A DNA stretch of 64,000 nucleotides, taken from contig JAQGDQ010000927.1 in assembly GCA_030141605.1 (NCBI GenBank), positions 1 through 64,000 of the forward strand, in the 5' to 3' direction. Each line of letters begins with the position of its first letter. The stretch's first letter is position 1. This stretch comes from Tubiluchus corallicola. Lineage: Eukaryota; Priapulida; Priapulimorpha; Priapulimorphida; Tubiluchidae. The notes below the pieces were generated by a model that searched no databases, had not been told where the DNA came from, and worked only from the letters and a program-made list of their open reading frames with translations. A program made the position numbers and the translations under genes. This document shows, in pieces, positions 1 to 11,667 of the stretch.

Positions 1-837
1 GATTATAAGTGTATTTATACGCAAAATTTTTTGCAGGTCCTTTGCTAGTAAAATTTTATTATAAATTATTATCGATGGTATAACAACAGCAAGGAATACT
101 GGCACATTACTGCCGCTGCATTTTGAGTCAATTAGGCTGATGACTCTATTAACTCCTTCAGGACCGTAAGCGTCTGCTGCATTTTGCATGGGTTCATGGA
201 AAACTGCTCTGACTAAGCAACAATTATGTTATATTTGATAATTTTTGTAGGTTTCTACTCCTCACACAATGGACTTTCAAGCAAAATTATTTATGAAGTG
301 CATTTTCTTACCTTAGACAAATCATTGATTTTTGGCAAAGAAATTGAAAAAAGCTTTCAGTAACTCCAGTGTTTGCACTGTAACACTTGTGTGAAATTGG
401 CTAATGCAGAAAATTTCAACTATTCAGACACAACATTCTTATACACATTGGCCTCAAGTCTACTCTATTTTTAAGGAGAAATTCCTCTTAAAATACGTAA
501 CGACCTTAATTTCTCCTTGGCTGATCGATTTGGTTTTTTTCTGGAACTCAGGTAAAGTAGGCGATCAATAAATTAGTGTGTACGATCATGCAAGTATACA
601 CCAGACTAAGCTAAGAAAACACTCATTTGCCTGACCTCACCTTTATGGATTTCGGAAAAATCGAACAAAATCTGGACCGTTAAAAAGCCCTGCATACTAC
701 GGACAGAGTCCGTTGTTTTCACGAGCTCACCGCTAGTTGGAGGGCCGTCACTTTGTTTACATCATTACATCAGTGTAACCAAGCAACGTGTAATGACAGT
801 ACGTATGTCAGCGTAATTAGGTGGTTTAATCAGAGTC
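1..837. other. no gene recognised
   Basis: Expected to be the ALDH3 intron after exon 10. No later ALDH3 exon was seen. A minus-strand frame is open from about 217 to the window edge after an acceptor-like TTGCTTAGTCAG (222-233), but it resembles nothing I know. Confidence 0.5.
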
Positions 838-1026
838 AATTACAGAGCTAATTATAGATTCAAAAATATAGAGTCAATTGTGCGGAGTTATTTGAGTCAA
901 TTGCCGACAGTTTTAATATACTTTTGCACAGGGGCAGCTTGTACTAGATGTTCTTGAGACAATTACCATGAGTTTCCTACACAGCACCTACTGTATTAGC
1001 TTAGTATCAGTAAATACGGACAATTG
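838..1026. repeat. interspersed repeat (family E), inverted relative to 17813-18000
   Basis: About 185 bp with AGAGTCAATTGTGCGG and TTTGAGTCAATTGCCGAC recurs in inverted orientation at 17813-18000, with most bases matching. The two copies flank most of the ALDH3 gene. No terminal repeats were recognised. Confidence 0.75.
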
Positions 1027-1129
1027 GCACGTCTCCCTGCTTTTGTCTGACAGAACGAGATATGAGTGTAAATGGAACAGAAAATTCCATACAGTCATTA
1101 AATACAGAAAAGTGGCAAAGTGATTGTAC

Positions 1130-1200
1130 CTTTGGTTAATGTAAGAAACTGCTTGCTCAACACTTGTAACATTCACTATAATAATTATCGGCCCAAATAT
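1130..1200 (-). CDS. ALDH3-like exon 10 (IFGP exon), last one found
   Basis: 23 codons plus two bases; acceptor TTATTTTCAG, donor AAAG|GTACAA. The peptide begins IFGPIIIIVNVTSVEQAVSY and ends INQ(R). Joined to the previous exon it gives the signature EEIFGP. No later exon (KPLALYxFS, FPFGGVG) was recognised between 1 and 1129, so the 3' end is presumed to lie outside the window. Confidence 0.93.
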
Positions 1201-1263
1201 CTGAAAATAATAAAAAAATCCTACAAACGAAACTAAAGGTTAGACAAACTTTGTAAAGTATTT

Positions 1264-1397
1264 TGTACACAGTCAGAACTGTGTGGAATTACAAGATGTT
1301 ATTAGCACAGACACAAATGATCATTAATGTATAGTTCACAACTGTGTGGAATTACAAGATGTTATTAGCACAGACACAAATGATCATTAATGTATAG
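1264..1397. repeat. tandem duplication of ~61 bp
   Basis: Two nearly perfect copies containing ACTGTGTGGAATTACAAG and ATGATCATTAATGTATAG lie side by side in the last ALDH3 intron/exon interval of the window. Confidence 0.9.
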
Positions 1398-1594
1398 TAA
1401 GTCTCGTGTATAGTAACAGCTAATGTGTTCCATCAACATGTGACGTTAAGGGAAACGTGGTTAAACAAAAACAAACATAATTTTACTGTTTTACGTCCTT
1501 TTAAAACACAATAACAAAAAACGTCATATTTTAATGCTTCAAATTAGAAAAGAAAAAAATAATTCTGTGAGCAAAGCAAACAAATCATTAAACA

Positions 1595-4010
1595 GGGAGT
1601 CGTTAAGCAAGAGCTTACCGTATGATATCATTAAAACGACATGAATCAAGGGAGTCGTTAAGCAAGGGCTTACCGTATAATATCATTAAAACCACATGAA
1701 TCAAGGGAGTCGTTAAGCAAGGGCTTACCGTATAATATCATTAAAACCACATGAATCAAGGGAGTCGTTAAGCAAGGGCTTACCGTATAATATCATTAAA
1801 ACGACATGAATCAAGGGAGTCGTTAAGCAAGGGCTTACCGTATAATATCATTAAAACCACATGAATCAAGGGAGTCGTTAAGCAAGGGCTTACCGTATAA
1901 TATCATTAAAACGACATGAATCAAGGGAGTCGTTAAGCAAGGGCTTACCGTATAATATCATTAAAACGACATGAATCAAGGGAGTCGTTAAGCAAGCGCT
2001 TACCGTATAATATCATTAAAACAACATGAATCAAGGGAGTCGTTAAGCAAGGGCTTACCGTATAATATCATTAAAACGACATGAATCAAGGGAGTCGTTA
2101 AGCAAGGGCTTACCGTATAATATCATTAAAACGACATGAATCAAGGGAGTCGTTAAGCAAGGGCTTACCGTATAATATCATTAAAACCACATGAATCAAG
2201 GGAGTCGTTAAGCAAGGGCTTACCGTATAATATCATTAAAACGACATGAATCAAGGGAGTCGTTAAGCAAGGGCTTACCGTATAATATCATTAAAACGAC
2301 ATGAATCAAGGGAGTCGTTAAGCAAGCGCTTACCGTATAATATCATTAAAACGACATGAATCAAGGGAGTCGTTAAGCAAGCGCTTACCGTATAATATCA
2401 TTAAAACGACATGAATCAAGGGAGTCGTTAAGCAAGGGCTTACCGTATAATATCATTAAAACCACATGAATCAAGGGAGTCGTTAAGCAAGGGCTTACCG
2501 TATAATATCATTAAAACCACATGAATCAAGGGAGTCGTTAAGCAAGGTCTTACCGTATAATATCATTAAAACCACATGAATCAAGGGAGTCGTTAAGCAA
2601 GAGCTTACCGTATAATACCATTAAAACGACATGAATCAAGGGAGTCGTTAAGCAAGGGCTTACCGTATAATATCATTAAAACGACATGAATCAAGGGAGT
2701 CGTTAAGCAAGCGCTTACCGTATAATATCATTAAAATGACATGAATCAAGGGAGTCGTTAAGCAAGGGCTTACCGTATAATACCATTAAAACGACATGAA
2801 TCAAGGGAGTCGTTTAGCAAGGGCTTACCGTATAATATCATTAAAACAACATGAATCAAGGGAGTCGTTAAGCAAGGGCTTACCGTATAATATCATTAAA
2901 ACGACATGAATCAAGGGAGTCGTTAAGCAAGGGCTTACCGTATAATATCATTAAAACCACATGAATCAAGGGAGTCGTTAAGCAAGGCTTACCGTATAAT
3001 ATCATTAAAACGACATGAATCAAGGGAGTCGTTAAGCAGGGCTTACCGTATAATATCATTAAAACAACATGAATCAAGGGAGTCGTTAAGCAAGGGCTTA
3101 CCGTATAATATCATTAAACGACATGAATCAAGGGAGTCTTAACAAGCGCTTACCGTATAATATCATTAAAACAACATGAATCAAGGGAGTCGTTAAGCAA
3201 GGGCTTACCGTATAATATCATTAAAACGACATGAATCAAGGGAGTCGTTAAGCAAGGGCTTACCGTATAATATCATTAAAACGACATGAATCAAGGGAGT
3301 CGTTAAGCAAGGGCTTACCGTATAATATCATTAAAATGACATGAATCAAGGGAGTCGTTAAGCAAGCACTTACTGTATAATATCATTAAAACGACATGAA
3401 TCAAGGGAGTCGTTAAGCAAGCGCTTACCGTATAATATCATTAAAACGACATGAATCAAGGGAGTCATTAAGCAAGGGCTTACCGTATAATATCATTAAA
3501 ACCACATGAATCAAGGGAGTCGTTAAGCAAGCGCTTACCGTATAATATCATTAAAACCACATGAATCAAGGGAATCGTTAAGCAAGGGCTTACCGTATAA
3601 TATCATTAAAACGACATGAATCAAGGGAGTCGTTAAGCAAGGGCTTACCGTATAATATCATTAAAACGACATGAATCAAGGGAGTCGTTAAGCAAGGGCT
3701 TACCGTATAATATCATTAAAACGACATGAATCAAGGGAGTCGTTAAGCAAGGGCTTACCGTATAATATCATTAAAACGACATGAATCAAGGGAATCGTTA
3801 AGCAAGGGCTTACCGTATAATATCATTAAAACAACATGAATCAAGGGAGTCGTTAAGCAAGGGCTTACCGTATAATATCATTAAAACGACATGAATCAAG
3901 GGAGTCGTTAAGCAAGGGCTTACCGTATAATATCATTAAAACGACATGAATCAAGGGAGTCGTTAAGCAAGGGCTTACCATATAATATCATTAAAACAAC
4001 ATGAATCAAG
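1595..4010. repeat. 55-bp minisatellite, about 44 units
   Basis: Near-identical units begin GGGAGTCGTTAAGC and end ACATGAATCAA. A few units have 1-bp changes or deletions (about 2980-3150). The array fills most of the ALDH3 intron between exons 9 and 10 and starts 10 bases from the exon 9 donor. Read on the gene's strand, each unit carries ACGGTAAGC, a near-consensus splice donor. Confidence 0.98.
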
Positions 4011-4019
4011 TTTTTTTAC

Positions 4020-4146
4020 CTCTTCACTCAGCGTGTCGCTGGCAGGATCTATGTCAGCCATTATCGTTGGAGAAATATAAAGAGAACCTTCGTCGACTTC
4101 TCCTCCGTGTAAAATAGTTCCACCTCCGAGGAGAGCCTTTAACCTC
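4020..4146 (-). CDS. ALDH3-like exon 9
   Basis: One base plus 42 codons; acceptor GCATTACAG, donor GAG|GTAAAA, phase 0. The peptide contains RLKALLGGGTILHGGEVDEG, then SLYISPTIMADIDPASDTLS and EE. This matches the ALDH3 block GGxxDxxxxYIxPTxLxDVxPxxxxMxEE. The 55-bp minisatellite begins about 10 bases into the following intron. Confidence 0.96.
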
Positions 4147-4471
4147 CTGTAATGCAGTCTCATTAATACGTGGCACAAGACGGTATTGGATTATACGAAG
4201 TCTTTAGAAAAATCTTATTTGTTTACATGTTTCAGATATGCTCAATTTTTTAATCTTAAGCAGCTCTGCTAACCCCCCCCCCCCCCCGGTTTAACTTCTC
4301 ATGATGGAGAATTGACCACTTAATGCGCTGCATTCTCGTCCTGCCTAGGGCTGCGAGATTAGAAATTTAGAAATACTATACATATAAATTCATACATGCC
4401 TCCAGACCAATATATTATATAAAAGTAGAGACATAAGTTAGAAACATAAAGCGAGATATTTAATGGGCTAT

Positions 4472-4703
4472 TGTTGTGTTTTGTTTCTCTCGGAAGGCTC
4501 GTAGAAAAAAGCAGAAAACATGTCGTCAAATTAAACTAGTTTATTATACAAGAATTCAACAACACAAAAGTATGAAGGAACGCGAAATGTTTACTGTAAA
4601 TGTGATAATCTGGAAACGTGAAAGCAAGAAAGCGTATCTGACAATCTGAGAATACAAGAGAATGTGAGAGAATAAACCCCAGCGGCCAGCTCCGCCTTAA
4701 ATT
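4472..4703 (-). mobile_element. truncated copy of the same LTR
   Basis: The inverted sequence matches the 3' two-thirds of the LTR at 20331-20701, including the AATAAA signal and the CACAACA end (plus-strand TGTTGTG at 4472). Similarity ends close to the TATA box; the HSE blocks are missing. It lies in the intron between ALDH3 exons 8 and 9. Confidence 0.8.
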
Positions 4704-4869
4704 TACTATTTTGACTTTCAGTACAAGTTTATTTAATCCTAGAATCATTTTCCATTTCCTTGTTTATAAAATGATTCGATTAAAACCGGCACAATAAACC
4801 CCCGATTAAACGCAAACATTGCTTACGAATGTGAATGCCAAATAAAAAAAAAATCAATAAAAATCATAC

Positions 4870-4973
4870 TCAAAATGTCTAGTATTTATGATTCTGCAAT
4901 AGTCCGTTGAGTCCTTTGCACTTTCTCCATAAAACTCGGTTAAAGCTTTTTTCATTTCCTCCACCAGCTTATC
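4870..4973 (-). CDS. ALDH3-like exon 8
   Basis: 34 codons plus two bases; acceptor CTCTTAG, donor TTTGA|GTATGA. The peptide starts [20 protein letters not shown] and ends [10 protein letters not shown]. This is the ALDH3 block FYGxxxxxSxDYxRIINxRHF that follows the catalytic exon. A truncated LTR lies in the following intron and a MITE just upstream. Confidence 0.95.
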
Positions 4974-4989
4974 CTAAGAGAGATACAGC

Positions 4990-5085
4990 AGCATTTAGAA
5001 CAGAGTAGAATGAAACAGAATAGAATAAAATAACACAGAGTAGAACAGAATAGAATACAAAAGAACAGAATAGAATAGAGTAGAC
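4990..5085. repeat. degenerate AGAATAGA-type short repeat
   Basis: Irregular copies of GAACAGAATAGAATA-like decamers form a purine-rich strand. It lies in the ALDH3 intron between exons 7 and 8. Confidence 0.7.
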
Positions 5086-5106
5086 ATTCACATGCTAATA
5101 ATGTTT

Positions 5107-5838
5107 TTAAAGGAAATCAGGATGATTTTTCAATTACTACCCCATTTTGAAGTCCAATAAAAAGTATACATTTTAATACAATTAATACTGGAATAGCGTT
5201 TCTATATTAACAATGTAGATCGCACAAAAGCAATCTATATTGTTAATCTATTGTTAAATAATGGATTAAAAACTTAATTAATGGCGTGCGAGCTCAACTA
5301 TTGATGACATCACAAACTAACATAATTTTCAACAGCAAAAATATTTCACGAGCATGTTGCCCGTGTCTACGAAAGTGAAAATTGAAGTACAGTACTGCTG
5401 TAAGATATTCAGTGTGTTGTACTAAAATTAGGCATGTTTTAAGATAAAAACCCAAATTTCAAATTTACCGCTGTGCTCACGCACGAGCTGTCGAACGTGT
5501 GCATTTCATCACAAACCAACACATCTGAGCTGAAAGGTACCGCCTCTGTTTTTTTATATAATGCGTTTGCGAAAGGCAGGCACTAGCGAGTGTATAACTA
5601 GTGAATGGTGAAATGTATGTAACAGTGAAGAACTAGTGGCACGAACATGAGATTGTATTTGTGTGGTAATAATTCTTTCGCGTAAGTCATTTTTGAAAAA
5701 AATAGTATGTTTCATTTCAGTATTTTAAAGAGTAGATTGTTTTGACCTACAGTTTAAGATTGGGTGCTTTAAAGCACGAAAAATAGCCGGAGATTAAATG
5801 GAACCACCCACATGCAAGTTTCCCAGTTATTTGCTACA
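5107..5838 (+). mobile_element. MITE family A, copy 1
   Basis: Starts TTAAAGGAAATCAGGATG and contains the family core (AATACTGGAATAGCG, GATGACATCACAAACTAAC, CGAGCTGTCGAA, AGTAGATTGTTTTGACC). It extends past the usual end into a segment (TTTAAAGCACGAAAAATAGC) shared only with the copy at 36985-37650. No coding capacity was seen. Confidence 0.75.
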
Positions 5839-5839
5839 C

Positions 5840-6064
5840 CTGATTTTTGTGCAATGCATTTTTGAAATGCAGGCACTAGTGCCCATCTAACTAGTGAATG
5901 ACGAAAAGCATGCAACAGTGAAGAACTAGTGGTGCGAACATCAAAAATTGTGTTCGTGTGGCAATAATTCTTTTATGTAAGTCATAGTATGTTTCCTTTC
6001 AATATTTTAAAGAGTAGACAGTTTTGACCTACAGTTTAAGCCTGGGTCCGGTTTTGGTTTAACT
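5840..6064 (+). mobile_element. MITE family A, partial copy (3' half)
   Basis: Repeats the 3' half of family A (GCACTAGTGCCCATCTAAC, AAGAACTAGTGG, GAGTAGACAGTTTTGACC) and ends GGTCCGGTTTTGGTTTAA. It directly follows copy 1. Confidence 0.7.
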
Positions 6065-6618
6065 TACGTAAAATTACTTTGGTGAAGTTTTTGCAAAAAA
6101 GACACTGCAACAGTCTTAAAAATCTCACTATAAGCAGCTTTTTGATACCAGTGGCGAGTCGTAGTTAAAATTAATGAGGGCTGTGCTTTAGAAAATTTTT
6201 AGCCAATGTTTTAATAGTGTAAAAATGAAACAAACATATGAAAAGAAAATTTGGTCAAAAAAGAAACACTACGCTTGCATAACAGGATTGGCACAGCGTG
6301 AGTGACAGTACTTTCTCTACCTAGCATGCAGCTTCTTGTCTCAGACATGTGCGCATGGCCGCATTTGCACAACCGCCAAACACCACATTGCTGGAACTGT
6401 AAAGCGCACAGTTACGTCATGTGCTCTGCTTCCGCACAAGTATTTACAAGTATGTACAAGTATAAAGAAAGAATTAAAGAAAAAAGATTCATTATATTGA
6501 ATGTTATTGATAATGTCGATGCATGAAAATAGAGGGTGCTGCAGTTCCACAGTGCCTACATATAAACCGCCACAGTTTGATACATACTTTTCAGAGTTTT
6601 TACGAACAGCGTAAATAC

Positions 6619-6745
6619 CTGAACTGAACGGTGGATAAGAATATAATCTGGAGTGATACACGTCTGACCGCAGTTCACCCACTTGCCCCAAACTATTCGC
6701 CGTGCCGCGATAATCAAGTCGGAGTCGATATCAACATAAACAGGG
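6619..6745 (-). CDS. ALDH3-like exon 7 (catalytic cysteine)
   Basis: One base plus 42 codons; acceptor TTTTTTCAG, donor CAG|GTATTT. The peptide reads [38 protein letters not shown]. The second Cys of NCGQTC is the catalytic nucleophile. No stop or frameshift is seen, so the active site is intact. Confidence 0.96.
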
Positions 6746-7629
6746 CTGAAAAAACAGAAAGGTATAAACCTTCCTACTGGTTCTCCTAATCAAGTCATTT
6801 TATTTTTACACATGTCAGCAATACTTGGTTTCAATACGTATTTATTAAGCGGAGTCAGAACGCGTACGTCAGGGGTGTGCAAATTATCTGACTAACAGGG
6901 CCACATTAAGCATTCCCGCAATTCCTGTGGTCAAGGAGTTTGGTCAAGCAGCCAAGTACAGTAGGACCTAATAACGATTTTTTTTGCATCCGATTTGCGC
7001 ACATCATTACTACTGCACTACTACACTCAAGAAACTATTTTAGAACTTATGAAAATTTATATTAAATATCATATATTTCTATTTTCACGACAAATAGTGA
7101 TAATTTCATTATGATGCATATTAGTAATATGTATCACACAGCCTGTGTAGCACAGTGCATATTAATCAGTCTTGACTCGCTGTTCTTCTTCAATCTTCCC
7201 CTTTTTCTTATCCATGATCGTGATCTATAAGAATACTACATCTGATGATCACAAGTGGCTCGCGGGCCGCAGTTTGCACACCCCTGGCGTACGTATTTAG
7301 AGCATATTGAAATGTACAATGTGCAATCCTTGAAACAGAAAGCAAGGCAGCCTCTTTAGAGTTGTCTAGACAGCAAATTAAAGACAAAGCAGCCTGTTTA
7401 GAGTTGTCTAGACAGCAAATTAGAGAAACCAATTGCAAATAACAAACAAATCACAAAAAATACAAATAATGAATTGCAAGCAAATGAAAAAGATACAACA
7501 TTACACCAATAATAAACAAACACTTAAATTATGAGCTGAAGCTGAGAAGAAGCAAGGCTACTGCCCCGTCTAGACTGTTGAGCATCCTGGATCATATGTT
7601 GTATACGTTAGTGCCATGCAAAAGTGATA

Positions 7630-7795
7630 CAGTAAATTACGTATAACTCGTTCTGTTATAACTCAAATTCTTGCACACTTTGAACAGATCTCGTGAAACG
7701 AATTTCCTCTTTCATTTTTCTCTTTACCAAACATCGCGTAACTCGAATTATCGTGTAACTCAAACTGAATTCCCGGTACAATTTATAACAATCTG
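7630..7795. mobile_element. partial pogo/Tigger-like end
   Basis: CAGTAAATTACGTATAACTC preceded by TA, followed by further AACTCAAATT and GTAACTCGAATT blocks, resembles the left end of 13027-13570. No right end was found. Confidence 0.5.
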
Positions 7796-8032
7796 AATGA
7801 AATTACCTCACATATCTCAAACAACCTCGCGCGTGCGAAATCTTGTGCGAAAGTGTGCACCACATTACGATTTCAACTGCTAGTTTCAGCAAAAATGCTA
7901 AGATTTCTTGTATTACCTTAGCAGAACACTGCACACAACATAGCTGAACATGATTTAATGTAGAACACAATATTATTATTACCGAATTCTATTAACCATG
8001 CTACTCAGACTACAAATAGAGGTGGATCAGTT

Positions 8033-8368
8033 TGACTAACACATTATTAATGCGAGTCTTCTTATCCTTTTAAAGACACTTAATAAACAGTTATTAGTAA
8101 AATAAACACAGAAGTTGCACCACACTTATAAATGATAACGTTGAGTGTCATTCACTCATGATACTAAAGAGTGATAGTCTAGACTGGGCTTTACACAATT
8201 CGACTAACACATTATTAATGCGAGTCTTCTTATCCTTTTAAAGACACTTAATAAACAGTTATTAGTAAAATAAACATAGAAGTTGCACCACACGTATGAA
8301 TGATAACGTTGAGTGTCATTCGCTCATGATACTAAAGAGTGATAGTCTAGACTGGACTTTACACACTT
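8033..8368. repeat. tandem duplication of 168 bp
   Basis: Two almost identical copies starting ACTAACACATTATTAATG lie in the intron between exons 6 and 7 of ALDH3, close to the exon 6 donor. Confidence 0.92.
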
Positions 8369-8399
8369 TACACAGAAGTTGCCTGAAAACATAACTTAC

Positions 8400-8563
8400 T
8401 TCTTACCCCCTAATTCCAGCGTGACCGGGGTAAGATATTTCGCAGCAGCCGACATCACAATCCTGCCGACTTTACTATTCCCGGTATAAAAGATATGATC
8501 CCATTTTTCCTCCAATAATGTCCTTGTTTCCTCGATTCCGCCATTTATAATCCTGTAACAATC
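8400..8563 (-). CDS. ALDH3-like exon 6 (NAD-binding loop and catalytic Glu)
   Basis: 54 codons plus two bases; acceptor CTTTCTAG, donor AA|GTAAGT, phase 2. The peptide contains [33 protein letters not shown] and [11 protein letters not shown]. The Glu in LELGG is the general base of the superfamily. A GTAAG seven bases upstream could also act as a donor, but only the downstream site keeps the frame and gives LELGGKNP at the junction. Confidence 0.96.
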
Positions 8564-8990
8564 CTAGAAAGGAAGTAAACTATATTAAATAGAAAATCTC
8601 GACGTTACTATCTACACATCTAAAATCTCAATAATAACTATTGAAAAACTAGAAGTGCAGACCTCAGTCAAAAATGCACGGACATTCTACACAGTGTGTC
8701 AACTATTTTTTGCCACTTTAACGATGGCAATGAACTAATAGGTACAGCGTATTTACATAATCAAGCCAGCTTAAATGGAAGGACAGGACTAATTTCATAA
8801 TCGATAAAGCGCGAGCATTCTAGTAGTGTCACCGTTTTTGCTGCAGGCTTGTAGCGTAGTAATTAGCTTATCCTCGTTGCACAATACTGTGACATCACAA
8901 CAATGCATGGGTTGGTTAACTGTTCTTGACGACATCATTCATATAACTATTATTATAAGAAAATATCGCATACACATGACTTGCACGAGC

Positions 8991-9817
8991 AAGCAGTGCG
9001 GTTCAAATCGAGCATGTGCCAGTGAGAGCGTCCAATATGGTGGCATCCTCGTAACATACGCGTGTGAAAACATTTTTACAATTTACCATTAAGATGCTTC
9101 TAAGGCAACCAGATTAATTGAAACAATGTTGTAAATAGTACAATTTTATGTAAGCGGGATGTTACTAATTGCGTACACCAACTCAGAAAACATACAAGGT
9201 TTAATTAATTCGGATACGTAGAAAACTTGACCAAGTAGCGGTTAAATTGTTAGTGATGTTCTAAACGGTTACATCAGTTAGCGGTCGGCTAAATCTGTCA
9301 CAGCCCTAGATTAAAGCAAACAAACTTTCGCCAATCCAAGACGAGTTGTTTATCACCGCAGGGGCCCTGTTCCTGCACTGGACCTGGTCTCAAAGCCAAA
9401 CATTTCGTCAAATGCTTGAAGAGGTAGGAAAGAACAATATTTAGAAAAAGTGCAAGACAAAATCCTAGTAAGTGTAGAGTCGCATCTGAAAGGAATCTAA
9501 TATGGATGCTAATTGGTGTAATTAGACCACTAAGTGGTGTAACTGTTTAAACGCTAACCATTTAACCGTTACTTAGCCAAGTTTTCAACGCATCCGTATT
9601 AATGAAACCTCGTATCTTTTCTGTGTTGGTGTGTGCAGTTAGTAACATCCCACTTACATAAAATTGTACTATTTACAACACTGTTTCAATTAATCTGGTT
9701 GTATAAGAAGCATCTAAATGGTAAATTGCAAAAAGTTTTTCACTTGCGTATGTTACGAGGATGCAGCCATGTTGGTTATTCTTGCTGGTGCATGCTAGAT
9801 TTGAACCGCACTGCTTA
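8991..9817. repeat. long inverted repeat (hairpin) in an ALDH3 intron
   Basis: The left arm 8991-9292 and right arm about 9520-9817 are reverse complements with mostly matching bases; the loop is ~227 bp. Shared blocks include AAGCAGTGCGGTTCAAATC and AACCAGATTAATTGAAACA. Transcribed, it could fold into a ~300-bp duplex. Confidence 0.85.
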
Positions 9818-9958
9818 CACATACAAAGAACAGTTAGTTAAAAAGCCTAGAGACTACAGAGCGTAGAGACTACTACGAATCTAAGATCGTGTTTGTTAAT
9901 CTGTATGACACAGAGCGTAAAGACTACTACACTATAATCAGCATAAACTCAATGTTAC

Positions 9959-10044
9959 CTCATCTAGATATTTTGGCAATAAACGGCTAAGTAGTTCACC
10001 ACTTGCGGGAGCAAATTCTGAAGGTTTTACTACGGCACAGTTAC
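9959..10044 (-). CDS. ALDH3-like exon 5 (cofactor-binding KPSE exon)
   Basis: 86 bases, entering in phase 1 and leaving in phase 0; acceptor TTTGCTAG, donor GAG|GTAACA. The peptide is G-NCAVVKPSEFAPASGELL followed by SRLLPKYLDE. KPSE is the conserved cofactor-binding motif (its Lys and Glu contact the NAD(P) ribose and phosphate in the superfamily). A long inverted repeat (8991-9817) lies in the next intron. Confidence 0.96.
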
Positions 10045-10185
10045 CTAGCAAAGTAAAATAAAATGAAAAAGTAAGAATATAAATGAAAAAGTAAGTCTTT
10101 ATATATCATGTTTTTACAGAAGAAACAATGCGTAAAACAATGCTATGATACAATGTAACAAAATTGTTATAATTACTAGTATACA

Positions 10186-11019
10186 CAGAAAGTCCTCACT
10201 TAATGACTCCCCATTTAGCAACGTTTCATTTTAACGACAATTTCTTCACTTAACGACACACGTTTCACTTTAACAACAATTTTTTCACTTAACAACGCAC
10301 GTTTCATTTTAACGACACACGTTTCACTTTAACAACAATATTTTCACTTAACAACGCACGTTTCACTTTAACGACAATTTTTTCACTTAACGACGCACGT
10401 TTCATTTCAACGACAATTTTTTCACTTTGCTCACAGCCATGTTTATTTTATCAACAAAGTTTTTTACCTAATTTAAAACATTAAAACGGCATGTATTGCA
10501 TTATTCTGTTTTAAACACATCACTGTCCTAAACTGTGCAATTATTATAATGCATTTGCTTCCTGACTGACTACGTACTAAATTCTACCGACTCTAGCCCT
10601 TTGTATCAAGCGAGACGTATTTGCCAATTTATATGCTTCCACACACCCCTTTTTAAGCTTTATGCAAAGGAATTTTGTCTGCAACCTAGCTGTTGCTATA
10701 GCAACCAGGTTAGTACAACATGAAGTTGTTTCAAGGTCGCTTCATGCGGGTTTGGCTTTCACTACCTAGTGTTTAATCACTAACTGTCTACATTAAGGAA
10801 AGAGAACCACTAGCAAGTCTAGATAGACAGGTGGTCTCAAGCAAACAGAAAGAAATTAATCAGTAGAAATGCAAATAAAACCCATAAAATGTTTAATTTA
10901 TATGATTTCAGCACCATTGATTTTTGTCTCTGAAACGTATCTCAATTCTTTTACATTACTTTCTATGGAAGTCTTGGCTTCGTTTAACAACATTTTTCTC
11001 GCTAAGCAAGGACTTGCTG
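10186..11019. mobile_element. second TA-type element with internal minisatellite
   Basis: The left end CAGAAAGTCCTCACTTAATG and the reverse complement of the right end CAGCAAGTCCTTGCTTAGCG are similar. TA follows the right end; the left flank is CA. Within 10190-10440 there are six or so degenerate copies of CACTTAACGACACACGTTTC-type units. No transposase was seen. Confidence 0.55.
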
Positions 11020-11495
11020 TACAACGCTAATCTGATTGGTGAAACAGTAGTGAACAACTAAAAGTTAGTAAGGTCAACTACCCTACCAAACAATATTATG
11101 TGAATCAGTAAAAAAAAAACATCCTCATCCATGTTGCTAATTTGTCTAATTAACGGGGATAATTAACCCACAACCACTGAACAGTTTAAACAATTTCTGT
11201 ATTTCAATTTCAAATGCTAGAGTATACTCCGCTTAATAAATCCACCTTAGTGCAAAGGTAATTGTCAATTTTTTTTCAACTCGATAGATTTATTTCGCAG
11301 TAAACATATACATTACGTGTGCATCGATAATCAGTTTTTGTTAATACAAAATTATGATACAATTCATGAATTCTGCGCTAGAGACCTAAGAAGCTAGCTT
11401 ATGCAAGGCCACTAGAAATACTTACGATAAAAATTACAATATATTTAATATATTACAATATATATGTACAATATTGCATTAACCAATTGCTAATG

Positions 11496-11613
11496 GTTAG
11501 TGTGAGTTACAGTGGGCATTAGTAGTATTTCATAATTACAATGTAAACTGATCGTTAGTGTGAGTTACAGTGGGCATTAGTAGTATTTCATAATTACAAT
11601 GTAAACTGATCAT
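11496..11613. repeat. tandem duplication of 58 bp
   Basis: GTTAGTGTGAGTTACAGTGG begins two near-perfect copies between ALDH3 exons 4 and 5. Confidence 0.9.
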
Positions 11614-11667
11614 CAGTACAGAGAAATGATAAATGCTTTAGCACATTCGCTAAGCATTTGCGGAAGA

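Noticed and set aside
1595-4010. CRISPR array
   Set aside because: The units are contiguous 55-bp tandem repeats without unique spacers, and the context is animal introns.
6302-6691. 74- and 116-codon frames overlapping ALDH3 exon 7
   Set aside because: They are in other frames or strands than the homologous exon; the 116-codon frame starts inside the exon out of frame.
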